Assembly: GCA_018063245.1 (NCBI GenBank)
Contig: JAGPBS010000011.1
Location: 1-45,422, forward strand
Direction: 5' to 3'
DNA: 45,422 bases
Source of the DNA: Alphaproteobacteria bacterium
GTDB lineage: Bacteria > Pseudomonadota > Alphaproteobacteria > JAGPBS01
This document shows, piece after piece, positions 1 to 7,814 of this stretch (positions are counted from its first letter, which is position 1; each line of letters opens with the position of its first letter). The notes below the pieces were generated by a model that saw nothing but the letters and a program-made list of their open reading frames with translations, was not told the DNA's origin and made no database searches. The translations under genes were made by a program, and so were the position numbers.

Positions 1-7
1 ACTTAAC

Positions 8-131
8 CGTCATTCAGAGTCGCCCCCACAAGGGGCGACGTGGAATCTCAGTAATACATCAATTAAAATTGCACTTATTTTTACACTCTGAAGAGACTCC
101 ACGCCCTCCTGGAGGAGGGCTCTGAGTGACG
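8..131. repeat. R1 palindromic repeat, copy 1
   Basis: About 124 bp bounded by CGTCATTCAGAG and CTCTGAGTGACG, which are inverted. Inside are a GC-rich hairpin (GTCGCCCC/GGGGCGAC), a second near-palindromic arm pair (GTGGAATCTC/GAGACTCCAC) around an AT-rich centre, and another GC hairpin (GCCCTCC/GGAGGGC). Together they could fold into a branched structure. Three more copies lie at 1702, 17036 and 44588. The sequence between this repeat and pyk (132-240) holds the pyk promoter. Confidence 0.85.
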
Positions 132-182
132 ACTCTTTATATTTCTTAAATCTATCACTCAGAGCACACCCTCACTTTTCTT

Positions 183-211
183 TTGAAAGCCCGCCACAAA
201 CGTCCTATGAT
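183..211 (+). promoter_or_regulatory. pyk sigma70-type promoter
   Basis: TTGAAA at 183-188 and TATGAT at 206-211, separated by exactly 17 bp, about 30 bp upstream of the pyk start. The match to the consensus spacing is good; the transcription start would fall near 218. Prediction from sequence only. Confidence 0.6.
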
Positions 212-230
212 GGAAAGATGACCATAGGAC
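202..230. promoter_or_regulatory. Inverted repeat over the pyk -10 region (possible operator)
   Basis: GTCCTATG (202-209) and CATAGGAC (223-230) form a perfect 8-bp inverted repeat. It covers the predicted -10 box and start of transcription, a position where a repressor could act. It could equally be a 5' UTR hairpin. Confidence 0.4.
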
Positions 231-240
231 CTTTATCATC

Positions 241-1653
241 ATGAAAAAAAATCGCTTCACGAAAATCGTTGCTACTCTTGGGCCAGCTAGTCAAAGTCCT
301 GAGATGATCGAAGCCTTATTTGACAAAGGCGTTACCATCTTTCGCCTTAATTTTAGCCACGGCACTCATGAAAATCACGCAATTGTCTATGAAACAATTC
401 GTCAGATTGAAGATAAAAAAAATCATCCCATCTGTATCATTGCTGATCTGCAAGGACCTAAATTACGCATCACCTCCTTCGCAGCTAAAAAAATACACTT
501 AACCGTTGGTCAAGCTTTCAGGCTCGATCTTAATCCTGATCCCGGAGATGAAACGCGCGTGTGCCTGCCTCATCCTGAAATATTTGAAGTTCTCGAAACA
601 GGGGCAAAACTTCTTCTTGATGATGGCAAAGTGCAGCTCGAAGTCAAAAAACATGGCGCTGATTTTGCAGACTGCATTGTTCTTGCTGGCAAAACACTCT
701 CTGACCGCAAGGGAGTCAATGTCCCAGGCCTTATTTTACCGATCTCACCTCTCACTGAAAAAGATCAAAACGATCTTGCTTTTGCTCTTGATCTTGGTGT
801 TGACTTCATTGCTCTTTCCTTTGTACAGCGACCGCAAGATATTGCGGAAGCACGCAGACTCATTGCGGGCAGAGCCTCTCTCATTGTGAAACTCGAAAAA
901 CCCTCTGCGATTGATTATCTTGATGAATTGATTGATCTATCCGATGCTCTCATGGTTGCGCGGGGCGATCTTGGCGTTGAACTCCCTGCCGAAGATGTTC
1001 CCACTCTCCAAAAAAGAATCATCCACAAAAGCCGCATGGCTGGAAAGCCAGTGATTGTGGCAACGCAAATGCTGGAATCCATGATTTCATCACCAACTCC
1101 AACACGTGCAGAAGCATCTGATGTTGCAACAGCTGTTTACGATGGTGCTGATGCTGTTATGCTTTCTGCGGAAACCGCCTCTGGTGAATTCCCACTTGAA
1201 GCTGTGTCTTACATGGATCGCATTACACGCCGCGTTGAAGAGGATGAAGAATATCAGCAACAGATTCAGATGCGCACCCTTGAATCTGATCACAATCTTG
1301 CTGATGCGATTACAACAGCCGCAATCGATGTTGCTCAAAAGATTGAAGCCGCAGCCCTTGTCACCTACACAACATCAGGCTTTACAACCCTGCGTGCAGC
1401 CAGAGAGCGTCCTCATGTTCAAATCTTATCCATGACATCTAATTTAAAAACAGCCCGGCGCCTTTGCCTTTGCTATGCCGTCTATCCTGTGATTTGTAAA
1501 GACATCAAAGAGTTCATCGAAATTACAGAACTCTCATCAGAGGTTGCAGTGAGGCATGATCTTGCACACAAAGGTCAGCGATTGGTAATCACTGCTGGCA
1601 TCCCTTTTGGCACGCCCGGCAATACAAATGTGCTGAGAGTTTCCTGGGTTTGA
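241..1653 (+). CDS. pyk: Pyruvate kinase
   Basis: Catalyses the last ATP-yielding step of glycolysis, phosphoenolpyruvate + ADP to pyruvate + ATP, in the cytosol. The 470-aa product has the usual length. It starts with the family pattern KIVATLGPAS and contains the NFSHG segment near residue 38. The active-site signature with the catalytic lysine (LIVKLEKP) lies near residues 216-223, followed by MVARGDLGVE and the ATQMLESM and PTRAEASDVA stretches of the TIM barrel. The C-terminal regulatory domain is present. It is a single gene with its own predicted promoter and is followed by a large palindromic repeat that may end transcription. Presence of this gene means the cell retains at least lower glycolysis. 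Confidence 0.97.
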   Translation: MKKNRFTKIVATLGPASQSPEMIEALFDKGVTIFRLNFSHGTHENHAIVYETIRQIEDKKNHPICIIADLQGPKLRITSFAAKKIHLTVGQAFRLDLNPDPGDETRVCLPHPEIFEVLETGAKLLLDDGKVQLEVKKHGADFADCIVLAGKTLSDRKGVNVPGLILPISPLTEKDQNDLAFALDLGVDFIALSFVQRPQDIAEARRLIAGRASLIVKLEKPSAIDYLDELIDLSDALMVARGDLGVELPAEDVPTLQKRIIHKSRMAGKPVIVATQMLESMISSPTPTRAEASDVATAVYDGADAVMLSAETASGEFPLEAVSYMDRITRRVEEDEEYQQQIQMRTLESDHNLADAITTAAIDVAQKIEAAALVTYTTSGFTTLRAARERPHVQILSMTSNLKTARRLCLCYAVYPVICKDIKEFIEITELSSEVAVRHDLAHKGQRLVITAGIPFGTPGNTNVLRVSWV

Positions 1654-1701
1654 GGGCAAAGGAGAATCTGAAGTATAAATCAAGGATACTATTTATCCAC
1701 T

Positions 1702-1821
1702 CGTCATTCAGAGCCACCTCCTCAAGAGGTGGCGTGGAATCCCATAAAATCAAAAACTTAGATAAATTTATGTGGTGAGACTGCAGAGACTCCACAGGCC
1801 TTTTAGGCCCTCTGAGTGACG
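1702..1821. repeat. R1 palindromic repeat, copy 2
   Basis: 120 bp with the same outer arms as copy 1 (CGTCATTCAGAG ... CTCTGAGTGACG), internal hairpin GCCACCTC/GAGGTGGC and a shorter GGCC-rich hairpin. It fills most of the gap between the convergent pyk and msrA genes, so it may act as a bidirectional transcription terminator. Confidence 0.85.
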
Positions 1822-1857
1822 GCGTTTGACTTTTGCAGCAGTCTCTGTTTGGTATTA

Positions 1858-2361
1858 TCACCTTTTCCGCAACACCCAACCAGTCCTTGGAAAATGGCAC
1901 GTATACCCTTCAGGGTATTTCTCCAAGTAGTCTTGGTGCTCAGGTTCAGCCTCCCAGAAATCACCAGCTGGTTCAACTTCTGTCACCACGCGGCCTGGCC
2001 AAAGACTCGATGCATTCACATCAGAAATTGTATCTTCAGCTGTATATCTTTGCTCATCTGATGTGTAATAGATTGCAGAGCGATAAGAGGTGCCAAGGTC
2101 ATTCCCTTGACGATTGAGCGTTGTTGGATCATGGATCTGAAAGAAATATTCTAACAATCCCCTGTAACTCAAAATGTCTGGATCAAATATAACTTCGATT
2201 GCTTCTGCATGTGTACCATGATCGCGGTATGTTGCATAGGGAATATCACCGCCACTATAGCCAACGCGTGTCCGAATAACGCCTGGGATTTTGCGAATCA
2301 AATCTTGCATACCCCAGAAGCATCCTCCAGCCAAGATGGCTTTTTCTTCATTATGATCCAT
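1858..2361 (-). CDS. msrA: Peptide-methionine (S)-S-oxide reductase MsrA
   Basis: Repairs oxidised methionine (S-sulfoxide) in proteins and free methionine, an oxidative-stress function in the cytosol. The 167-aa protein carries the diagnostic GGCFWG motif with catalytic Cys14. It also has family stretches such as RVGYSGG near residue 32, [11 protein letters not shown] near residue 51 and [10 protein letters not shown] near residue 90. A second cysteine near residue 156 could serve as resolving residue. The start is supported by an AGGAAA ribosome-binding site. No msrB is visible in the window. The gene is convergent with pyk. Confidence 0.95.
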   Translation of the reverse strand: MDHNEEKAILAGGCFWGMQDLIRKIPGVIRTRVGYSGGDIPYATYRDHGTHAEAIEVIFDPDILSYRGLLEYFFQIHDPTTLNRQGNDLGTSYRSAIYYTSDEQRYTAEDTISDVNASSLWPGRVVTEVEPAGDFWEAEPEHQDYLEKYPEGYTCHFPRTGWVLRKR

Positions 2362-2392
2362 GATTTGATTTCCTCATGTTTATGATAACAAG

Positions 2393-2432
2393 TGTGTAGG
2401 TGACCTACACAAGTGACGAAGTGAAGACGGAG
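2393..2432 (+). repeat. Degenerate copy of the thrS/thyX upstream repeat
   Basis: About 40 bp match the middle of the 90-bp repeat found at 13308 and 24256, with the shared pattern GTGTAG..ACCTACA..AAG.GACG.AGTGAAG. It lies between msrA and bamE. The short ORF present in the other two copies is broken here by an in-frame stop, so this is probably a decayed copy. Confidence 0.6.
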
Positions 2433-2453
2433 TTCCTCTTCTCTGATCCATTT

Positions 2454-2903
2454 TTATTTGTCTTTGCGGAATTTGCCCACATTCCCAAGCATCTGCTGGA
2501 ATACGTTGAGATTTTTACCTGAGGTTGGCGTTTCGCGCTCAACAAGCTCTAAATGTTTGCCTTGCTGTTCATCAACAATTTTTATATCTTTGACGATTTC
2601 ATTATCATCAAAATCGACTCTGACAATTTGTCTTTCGAGCACTTTTGGATTGAGGAAGGCTTTATGTTCTGTGAATTGAAAAATGTAGTACATTGATTGT
2701 CGATCAAAGCTACCGCTATTGGTTGGCGGACCTAGGATATCGCGCACCTCAGCCATATTGCTTTGTCCGATTTGAACTTCAGTTAAGCGATCAGGATCAA
2801 CCTTATGTCCGTGGGTCTGATACCTTTCAAAACAACCTTGCAAGGCAAAACTCATCACAGCGACTGAAAAGAGGGTAAAAAACTTTTGAGACTGACGATA
2901 CAT
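2454..2903 (-). CDS. bamE: Outer membrane assembly lipoprotein BamE (SmpA/OmlA)
   Basis: Small lipoprotein of the BAM complex, which inserts beta-barrel proteins into the outer membrane. The 149-aa protein has a signal peptide ending in a lipobox (LQGC, Cys24), predicting lipidation. It is followed by the SmpA/OmlA core: a LTEVQIGQSNMAEVRDILGPPT segment (residues about 40-61) and strands containing MYYIFQF and RQIVRVDFD. In alphaproteobacteria this gene typically lies next to the bc1 chaperone/DUF177/rpmF cluster, as it does here. It is divergent from the next gene. Confidence 0.93.
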   Translation of the reverse strand: MYRQSQKFFTLFSVAVMSFALQGCFERYQTHGHKVDPDRLTEVQIGQSNMAEVRDILGPPTNSGSFDRQSMYYIFQFTEHKAFLNPKVLERQIVRVDFDDNEIVKDIKIVDEQQGKHLELVERETPTSGKNLNVFQQMLGNVGKFRKDK

Positions 2904-3010
2904 TCATTCATCCTATGTTTATTCAACTTTAAGTAAGTATATGCTAGCATAGTGACCGAATCAAAGTAAAATAAATAAGAAACCCAATCCTCTAAAAAGG
3001 CTCTTGCATC

Positions 3011-3814
3011 ATGCCACACTTTTTTAAAATATCTCTCACAAGTGCAGCGCTCTTATTATCCTGCCTTTCTGCAAATCAAGCTTTTGCTGATGCATGGGGA
3101 CGCCAAAAGGGGAGTCTTTTTACGGCAACAACGCTCAGGCATTTTGATTTTGACAAAAGCTGGACCAAAAACAACCATACCAAAAATGAAGACCATTACC
3201 GTGAAACCAAAATCGAAAACTTCATGGAATATGGGCTTACCGATACAATTTCTGTTGGCAATAACGTCACCTATCTTTTCACAAATCCTGAACATGGCTC
3301 AAATCGCCATGCTTTCAACGAGGTCGAATTTTGGGGACACTATAAAATCCACAAATGGGACCAAAAGATTATCTCAGGACAATTTCTGATTAATTTCCAT
3401 GATGTTGAAAAAAGATTCAAAGGCGTACAGGGCCATCAACCAGGTTATGAGCCTCGCCTCTTCTATGGACAATATTGGACAAACTGGTTAAATGGTGTGA
3501 ACTTTTTTGATACATCCGTTGCCTATCGCTACAATCCAGGCAGAAATGCCGATCAAATTCGCTTCGATATGAAATTCGGGATCGAAACTGGGACAAAAAA
3601 ATGGCTCTTCATGATTGAGAGCCTGAATAAGATCAGCCCACGCAATCAGCACCACAGGCCTTACTCAGATTACGACCTTGCTGAAATCGCACCGAGCATC
3701 ACCCATCGTTTCACAGATCATATCTCTCTGCAGCTTGGGTATAAACGCGCCATCTATGGTCGCAGAATCGCAATAGGCTCCGAGCCCTTCCTATCCCTTT
3801 GGACAGAATTTTAG
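3011..3814 (+). CDS. Putative outer-membrane beta-barrel protein
   Basis: No family recognised with certainty. The 267-aa product has a clear signal peptide (residues 1-26, ending NQAFA). The rest is rich in alternating aromatic and polar residues typical of amphipathic beta strands, and the C-terminus is a phenylalanine (SLWTEF), as expected for a BAM substrate. It precedes the MshEN-GT2 glycosyltransferase by only 9 bp and so is probably co-transcribed. By analogy with polysaccharide synthase/outer-membrane porin pairs (NfrA-NfrB, PgaA-PgaC), it could be the exit pore for the polymer, but that is inference from context. It could also be an unrelated surface protein. Confidence 0.6.
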   Translation: MPHFFKISLTSAALLLSCLSANQAFADAWGRQKGSLFTATTLRHFDFDKSWTKNNHTKNEDHYRETKIENFMEYGLTDTISVGNNVTYLFTNPEHGSNRHAFNEVEFWGHYKIHKWDQKIISGQFLINFHDVEKRFKGVQGHQPGYEPRLFYGQYWTNWLNGVNFFDTSVAYRYNPGRNADQIRFDMKFGIETGTKKWLFMIESLNKISPRNQHHRPYSDYDLAEIAPSITHRFTDHISLQLGYKRAIYGRRIAIGSEPFLSLWTEF

Positions 3815-3823
3815 GCACCTCAC

Positions 3824-5725
3824 ATGGCATTAATAGACGAAGAGAATCCTCAAAATGCTGAAACCACTCCAAAAATGAAATTTGGAGAAAGGCTTGTTGA
3901 AGCTGGCCTCATCACAAAAAAACAACTCAAAGATGCGCTTAAACTGCAGGCCCAAACGGGCTCACAAATTGGAGACATTCTCCTCTTTAATGAAAATCTG
4001 CGTCCGCTTGAATATTACCAGCAGCTCGCTCTGCAATACAATCTGAGGTTCGTTAATTTCACCACCGATGAAATTGATATCAATATTTTAAATATGGTTG
4101 AACGTGAAGATTATTTCACCTCCCTCACAATACCTTTTCAAAAACGCGCAGGCCATATCGTTGTTGCAACAGCCAATCCCTCACCTATAAACTTTGATCG
4201 TATCCGTCAAAAATGGGGCCCAAAGACTGAGATTGTGATTACATCAAAATTCGACATCCTATGGGCAGTCTCAAAAATCTTTGGTAAAGACTATATCAAC
4301 GATAGCGTCAATGGGCTTTTAACGCAGTATCGTGAATATTCCGCCAAACAAACCTTTACCCGCATTCAGGGAACACTCATTAGCGTTTCTTTGGTTATGA
4401 TGGTTGTCTATTGCTACTTTTTCCCGTTTCAAGGTCTTTTTTATATCAATTTTGCAGTCAATCTTTATATCTTCATTGCCCTTGTCTTTCGGCTCTTTTT
4501 AGCAGTGACTGGCCTTTTTATAAAGCAGAACAATATCGTCCCAACCCGAATGGCAACGGATGATGAGCTGCCCATCTATTCGATTATGGTTGCGATCTAT
4601 AAAGAAAATGAGACAACCCTTTCAAATCTGGTTAAAAACCTTGACAAACTCGATTACCCCAAAGAAAAACTCGACATCAAAATTGTGCTTGAAGAAGATG
4701 ATCTTGAAACAATTGAAATCTTCAAAAAGCTCCGCATTGCGTCTTACTACGAAATTATTGTCGTGCCTCCTGGCGGCCCAAAGACAAAACCAAAAGCTTG
4801 CAATTATGCCTTGAAATTCGTGAGAGGCGAGTATGTCACTGTTTTTGATGCTGAGGATGATCCTGATCCAAATCAACTCCGCTATGTCTATTCTGTGTAC
4901 AAAGAAGCAGATGAACGAGGTGAAACAGATATCGCCTGCTATCAATGCCGGCTCAATTTTTATAATTCTAAAGAGAACTTTTTCACAAAAATGTTCACGC
5001 TTGAATATTCATATTGGTATGAACTCATCATGCCTGCTCTCGATTTGTACAATATGCCAATCCCTTTAGGCGGCACAAGCAATCACTTTAAAACAAAGTT
5101 TCTTCATGAAATGCTCGCCTGGGATCCGTACAATATGACCGAAGATGCTGATCTTGGCCTTCGTATTTCACAATTGGGTTACAGAACAAAGATGCTTCCG
5201 CCTCATACGCTAGAAGAAGCCCCTGTTGAATTTATCAATTGGATCAAGCAACGTACCAGATGGAACAAAGGCCATATGCAAACACTTCTGGTACACAATC
5301 GCCACCCTTTCAAACTGATCAAAAAGATTGGCCTTAAAAACTACTTGAGTTTCAATTTTCTGATTATGGGCGGCATTGCCATGAGCCTCAGTTACATCAC
5401 CTACTCCATCATCATGCTTCTCAGTTATCTTTTTGACACAAAACTAGAGCATGCTGTTTTCACTGAATTCATGAGACTCTTTGGTGAAGTGAACCTCATC
5501 ATGGGTACCGTTGTTGTTGTCATCATGATCTTCATCGCCTCGCTCAAAGCAAAACTCTATGACCTAAGTCATTACTCTTTTGCCTCTCCTTTCTATTGGT
5601 TATTCATTGGCATGGCTTGCTATCGCGCTCTCTTCCAACTCATTTTCCAGCCTTTCAAATGGGAAAAAACACAGCATGGCGTTTCCAAAAAATTTGCTGA
5701 AGAGCAAAAAGAACCCACAAAATAA
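3824..5725 (+). CDS. Membrane GT2 glycosyltransferase with N-terminal MshEN (GspE-N) domain
   Basis: A 633-aa fusion. Residues about 19-160 match the MshEN/T2SSE N-terminal domain: KFGERLVEAGLITKKQL then, after a short spacer, an IGDILL... helix. This two-motif pattern binds c-di-GMP in MshE-type proteins, although the usual Arg-Leu-Gly is Lys-Phe-Gly here. Two membrane segments (about 185-235) precede a GT2 domain with DAEDD near 341, TEDAD near 439 and QRTRW near 475, the hallmarks of processive inner-membrane synthases. Three or four more membrane segments follow. E. coli NfrB has the same two domains in the opposite order. It likely polymerises and extrudes a polysaccharide; the sugar is unknown. 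It is in an apparent operon with the preceding barrel protein. Confidence 0.85.
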   Translation: MALIDEENPQNAETTPKMKFGERLVEAGLITKKQLKDALKLQAQTGSQIGDILLFNENLRPLEYYQQLALQYNLRFVNFTTDEIDINILNMVEREDYFTSLTIPFQKRAGHIVVATANPSPINFDRIRQKWGPKTEIVITSKFDILWAVSKIFGKDYINDSVNGLLTQYREYSAKQTFTRIQGTLISVSLVMMVVYCYFFPFQGLFYINFAVNLYIFIALVFRLFLAVTGLFIKQNNIVPTRMATDDELPIYSIMVAIYKENETTLSNLVKNLDKLDYPKEKLDIKIVLEEDDLETIEIFKKLRIASYYEIIVVPPGGPKTKPKACNYALKFVRGEYVTVFDAEDDPDPNQLRYVYSVYKEADERGETDIACYQCRLNFYNSKENFFTKMFTLEYSYWYELIMPALDLYNMPIPLGGTSNHFKTKFLHEMLAWDPYNMTEDADLGLRISQLGYRTKMLPPHTLEEAPVEFINWIKQRTRWNKGHMQTLLVHNRHPFKLIKKIGLKNYLSFNFLIMGGIAMSLSYITYSIIMLLSYLFDTKLEHAVFTEFMRLFGEVNLIMGTVVVVIMIFIASLKAKLYDLSHYSFASPFYWLFIGMACYRALFQLIFQPFKWEKTQHGVSKKFAEEQKEPTK

Positions 5726-5781
5726 TCTTTCCCTTTTTGGGCTGAATGCAGTATTTTAAAAACAAATTGCACGGAGGCCAC

Positions 5782-6345
5782 ATGTTCCTTTTTAAAAAAC
5801 AAAAACAACAACCCTATTCAAAAGAAGATATGTTTGTCTTTTACAGCAAGCTCGTTGCGCAAGCACGTCAGCCTGCATTCTACACAGACCTTCATATCCC
5901 TGATACAATCGATGGCCGTTTCGAAATGATTCTGCTGCATGTTTTTATGATCATCCATCTCTTTAAAGGAAAATCAGAAACTGATGATCAATTCTGTCAA
6001 GACCTATTCGACACATTCTTCGCCGATATGGATCGCAATTTCAGAGAAATGGGCGTTGGTGATCTTTCTGTTGGTAAAAAAGTTAAAAAAATGGCTGAAT
6101 CTTTCTATGGCCGAGCCTTTGCTTATGATGATGCTCTCGCAAAACCAAACGCAGCTGCAACAGCTGATCTCACACAAGCCATTCTCAAAAACATTTACAA
6201 CTTAAATGATCAACATCAAATGGTTGCAAACAGGCTTGCTCTCTACACCCAGAATCAAATCAAACTCCTGCAAACAGACTCTTTTAGATCTCTTATGAAT
6301 AAAAACCCCCTCTATCCATTGAATTTCCTTGAAAATTTAAACTGA
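5782..6345 (+). CDS. Ubiquinol-cytochrome c chaperone family protein (CBP3-like)
   Basis: Family members assist assembly of the cytochrome bc1 complex. The 187-aa protein has the characteristic core: a helix containing PDTIDGRFEMILLHVFMIIHL near residues 39-60, then DLFDTFFADMDRNFREMGVGDLSVGKKVKKM near residues 75-105, and a YGRAFAYDDAL segment. An upstream in-frame ATG at 5746 has no ribosome-binding site, whereas the ATG at 5782 follows GGAGG (5773-5777), so I take 5782. Its place before DUF177 and rpmF is the standard alphaproteobacterial order. It implies the organism respires through complex III. Confidence 0.88.
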   Translation: MFLFKKQKQQPYSKEDMFVFYSKLVAQARQPAFYTDLHIPDTIDGRFEMILLHVFMIIHLFKGKSETDDQFCQDLFDTFFADMDRNFREMGVGDLSVGKKVKKMAESFYGRAFAYDDALAKPNAAATADLTQAILKNIYNLNDQHQMVANRLALYTQNQIKLLQTDSFRSLMNKNPLYPLNFLENLN

Positions 6346-6388
6346 AACCTATAGAATACCAGCATCTATAGATACTAAGGAAAAACGA

Positions 6389-7003
6389 ATGCAAGACAAT
6401 CAAAAAAACACCGAGAGCAAAGAACCCGCTCATCTTTTTCACCCCAAGCTCAGAATGCGCGATTTGCAGCTACCGGGGGAAGGTCCTTCTTCGCTTTTCA
6501 AAGCAACGATAACTGAAAGAGCCTCTCTTGCAGTTTTTTTGAATGTTGTATCTGTTGAAAATCTTGAGCTTGAAGTTTTCCCAAACACAGTCAAACGCGA
6601 CACAACAATTGATGTCCATTTTGTTTTAAAAGCCGACTACACACAAAAATGTGTGAATACAGATGCCCTACTCCCGCAAACATATGAGGGTGAGTTCGAT
6701 GTGCGATATGTAAGCCCTGAGCTTCATGCCAAGATGGAAGCAGCTTATTTTGAAGACCTCATCAACCACGGCATCTCATCTGAAGATGACTTTGAGATGA
6801 TCCATCATGGATTTTTAGATGTGGGCGACATTGCCATTCAGTACCTCGTGCTCGAAATTGAAGTTTTTCCGAAGATCGAGATGATGGATTTAAACGAACT
6901 CAACGAGGCATTTGATGCAATGTCGCAGAAGTTTGACACGGTCAAATCGACTGAAAACCCCTTTAAAAAGCTAGAAAATCTTAAAATCGAAAAAAAATCT
7001 TAG
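6389..7003 (+). CDS. DUF177 (YceD-like) protein
   Basis: A 204-aa cytosolic protein of the YceD/DUF177 family, which is genetically linked to rpmF and to 23S rRNA metabolism in bacteria and plastids. Visible family features are the early VSVENLELEVFPNTVKRD stretch (residues about 51-68), the region around FVLKADYTQKCV and GEFDVRYVSPE, and a C-terminal segment DIAIQYLVLEIEVFPK. It lies 43 bp after the bc1 chaperone and 78 bp before rpmF. Its usual acid-rich C-terminal extension is short here. Confidence 0.85.
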   Translation: MQDNQKNTESKEPAHLFHPKLRMRDLQLPGEGPSSLFKATITERASLAVFLNVVSVENLELEVFPNTVKRDTTIDVHFVLKADYTQKCVNTDALLPQTYEGEFDVRYVSPELHAKMEAAYFEDLINHGISSEDDFEMIHHGFLDVGDIAIQYLVLEIEVFPKIEMMDLNELNEAFDAMSQKFDTVKSTENPFKKLENLKIEKKS

Positions 7004-7081
7004 AAAAAGCTTGAGATTTTTAAATTTTTAAGGTAGAAATGAACATTCAGATTTTCTTAAAAAGTTAAAATAGGTGTAAAA

Positions 7082-7288
7082 ATGGCAGTTCCAAAGAGAA
7101 AAACCAGCAAGTCAAAAAGAGATATGCGTCGCTCACATCACGCTCTCGTTCCATCATCAATGAACGAATGCAAAAACTGTGGCGAACTCAAAAGACCTCA
7201 CCACGTATGTCATGAATGTGGTTTTTATGACGGACGTGAAGTTGTGTCTCACACAGACATGAACTCAACTGACGAAAACGCGGCATAA
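7082..7288 (+). CDS. rpmF: Large ribosomal subunit protein bL32
   Basis: A 68-aa ribosomal protein. It has the diagnostic [20 protein letters not shown] start and a four-cysteine zinc ribbon (CKNCGE ... CHECG, residues about 31-46). In most alphaproteobacteria plsX-fabH follow rpmF; here the gene is followed by a strong intrinsic terminator and repeats, so that linkage has been broken. Confidence 0.97.
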   Translation: MAVPKRKTSKSKRDMRRSHHALVPSSMNECKNCGELKRPHHVCHECGFYDGREVVSHTDMNSTDENAA

Positions 7289-7328
7289 GCCTTTCAGACT
7301 AAAGTTTCAAAAATTATTCCAAATTTCT

Positions 7329-7365
7329 AAAAATCATGCCGAATTTATTTTCGGCATGATTTTTA
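7329..7365 (+). terminator. Intrinsic terminator after rpmF
   Basis: A perfect 15-bp stem, AAAAATCATGCCGAA (7329-7343) with TTCGGCATGATTTTT (7350-7364), loop TTTATT, and a T-rich 3' arm. It closes the co-directional run from 3011 to rpmF. A related short palindrome recurs at 7585 and 16999. Confidence 0.85.
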
Positions 7366-7411
7366 TGTTGATCCGTTGCCATATAAAAACGCCGATGGTA
7401 ATACAAAAAAA

Positions 7412-7499
7412 CGTCATTGCGAGCGAGTGAAACGAGCGTGGCAATCTCATGGACCTGAAAGAAAAGATTGCCACGTCGCTGACGCTCCTCGCAATGACG
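7412..7499. repeat. R2 palindromic repeat (CGTCATTGCGAG type)
   Basis: 88 bp bounded by CGTCATTGCGAG and CTCGCAATGACG, with an inner inverted pair CGTGGCAATCT/AGATTGCCACG. Repeats of this kind are common between genes in Rickettsiales-like genomes and other bacteria. It lies in the 526-bp gene-free stretch 7289-7814, which also contains the rpmF terminator and the R3 repeat. I see no gene there. Confidence 0.8.
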
Positions 7500-7629
7500 G
7501 ATCTATTGCCCATGCAATCATCCGTTACTATACACCTTCGCAGGGATGAAAAATAGCGAACACGCAGATGACAGAGAGTTGCTAGAATAAATTCAGCATG
7601 ACACACATGTTGTTATTTTACTTGATCCT

Positions 7630-7778
7630 CGTCATCCTGAGGCCCGCAAGGCGGGCCGCGAGGATCCAGTCCTGAAGGATCAACGTAAGACACTGTTGAG
7701 AGATTTCTGGATGGTCGTCCTCCTACGCTAAAGCTTCGGCGGGACAGGCGTCGCGACAAGTCGCTCCTCACCATGACG
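7630..7778. repeat. R3 palindromic repeat, copy 1
   Basis: About 149 bp starting CGTCATCCTGAGG and ending CTCACCATGACG. It contains a GC hairpin GGCCCGC/GCGGGCC, a central GGATCCAGTCCTGA motif, and a CTACGC...GCTTCGGCGGGACAGG block. An inverted copy is at 16181, a truncated copy at 44768, and related fragments at 17190 and 31930. Confidence 0.8.
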
Positions 7779-7814
7779 ATATGGGTAGATTTCTCAAACC
7801 CTTTTCTCCACGGC

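Noticed and set aside
7334-7606. A 90-codon minus-strand frame between rpmF and the 535-aa gene
   Set aside because: It is made almost entirely of the R2 repeat and the terminator; the coding appearance comes from repeat sequence.
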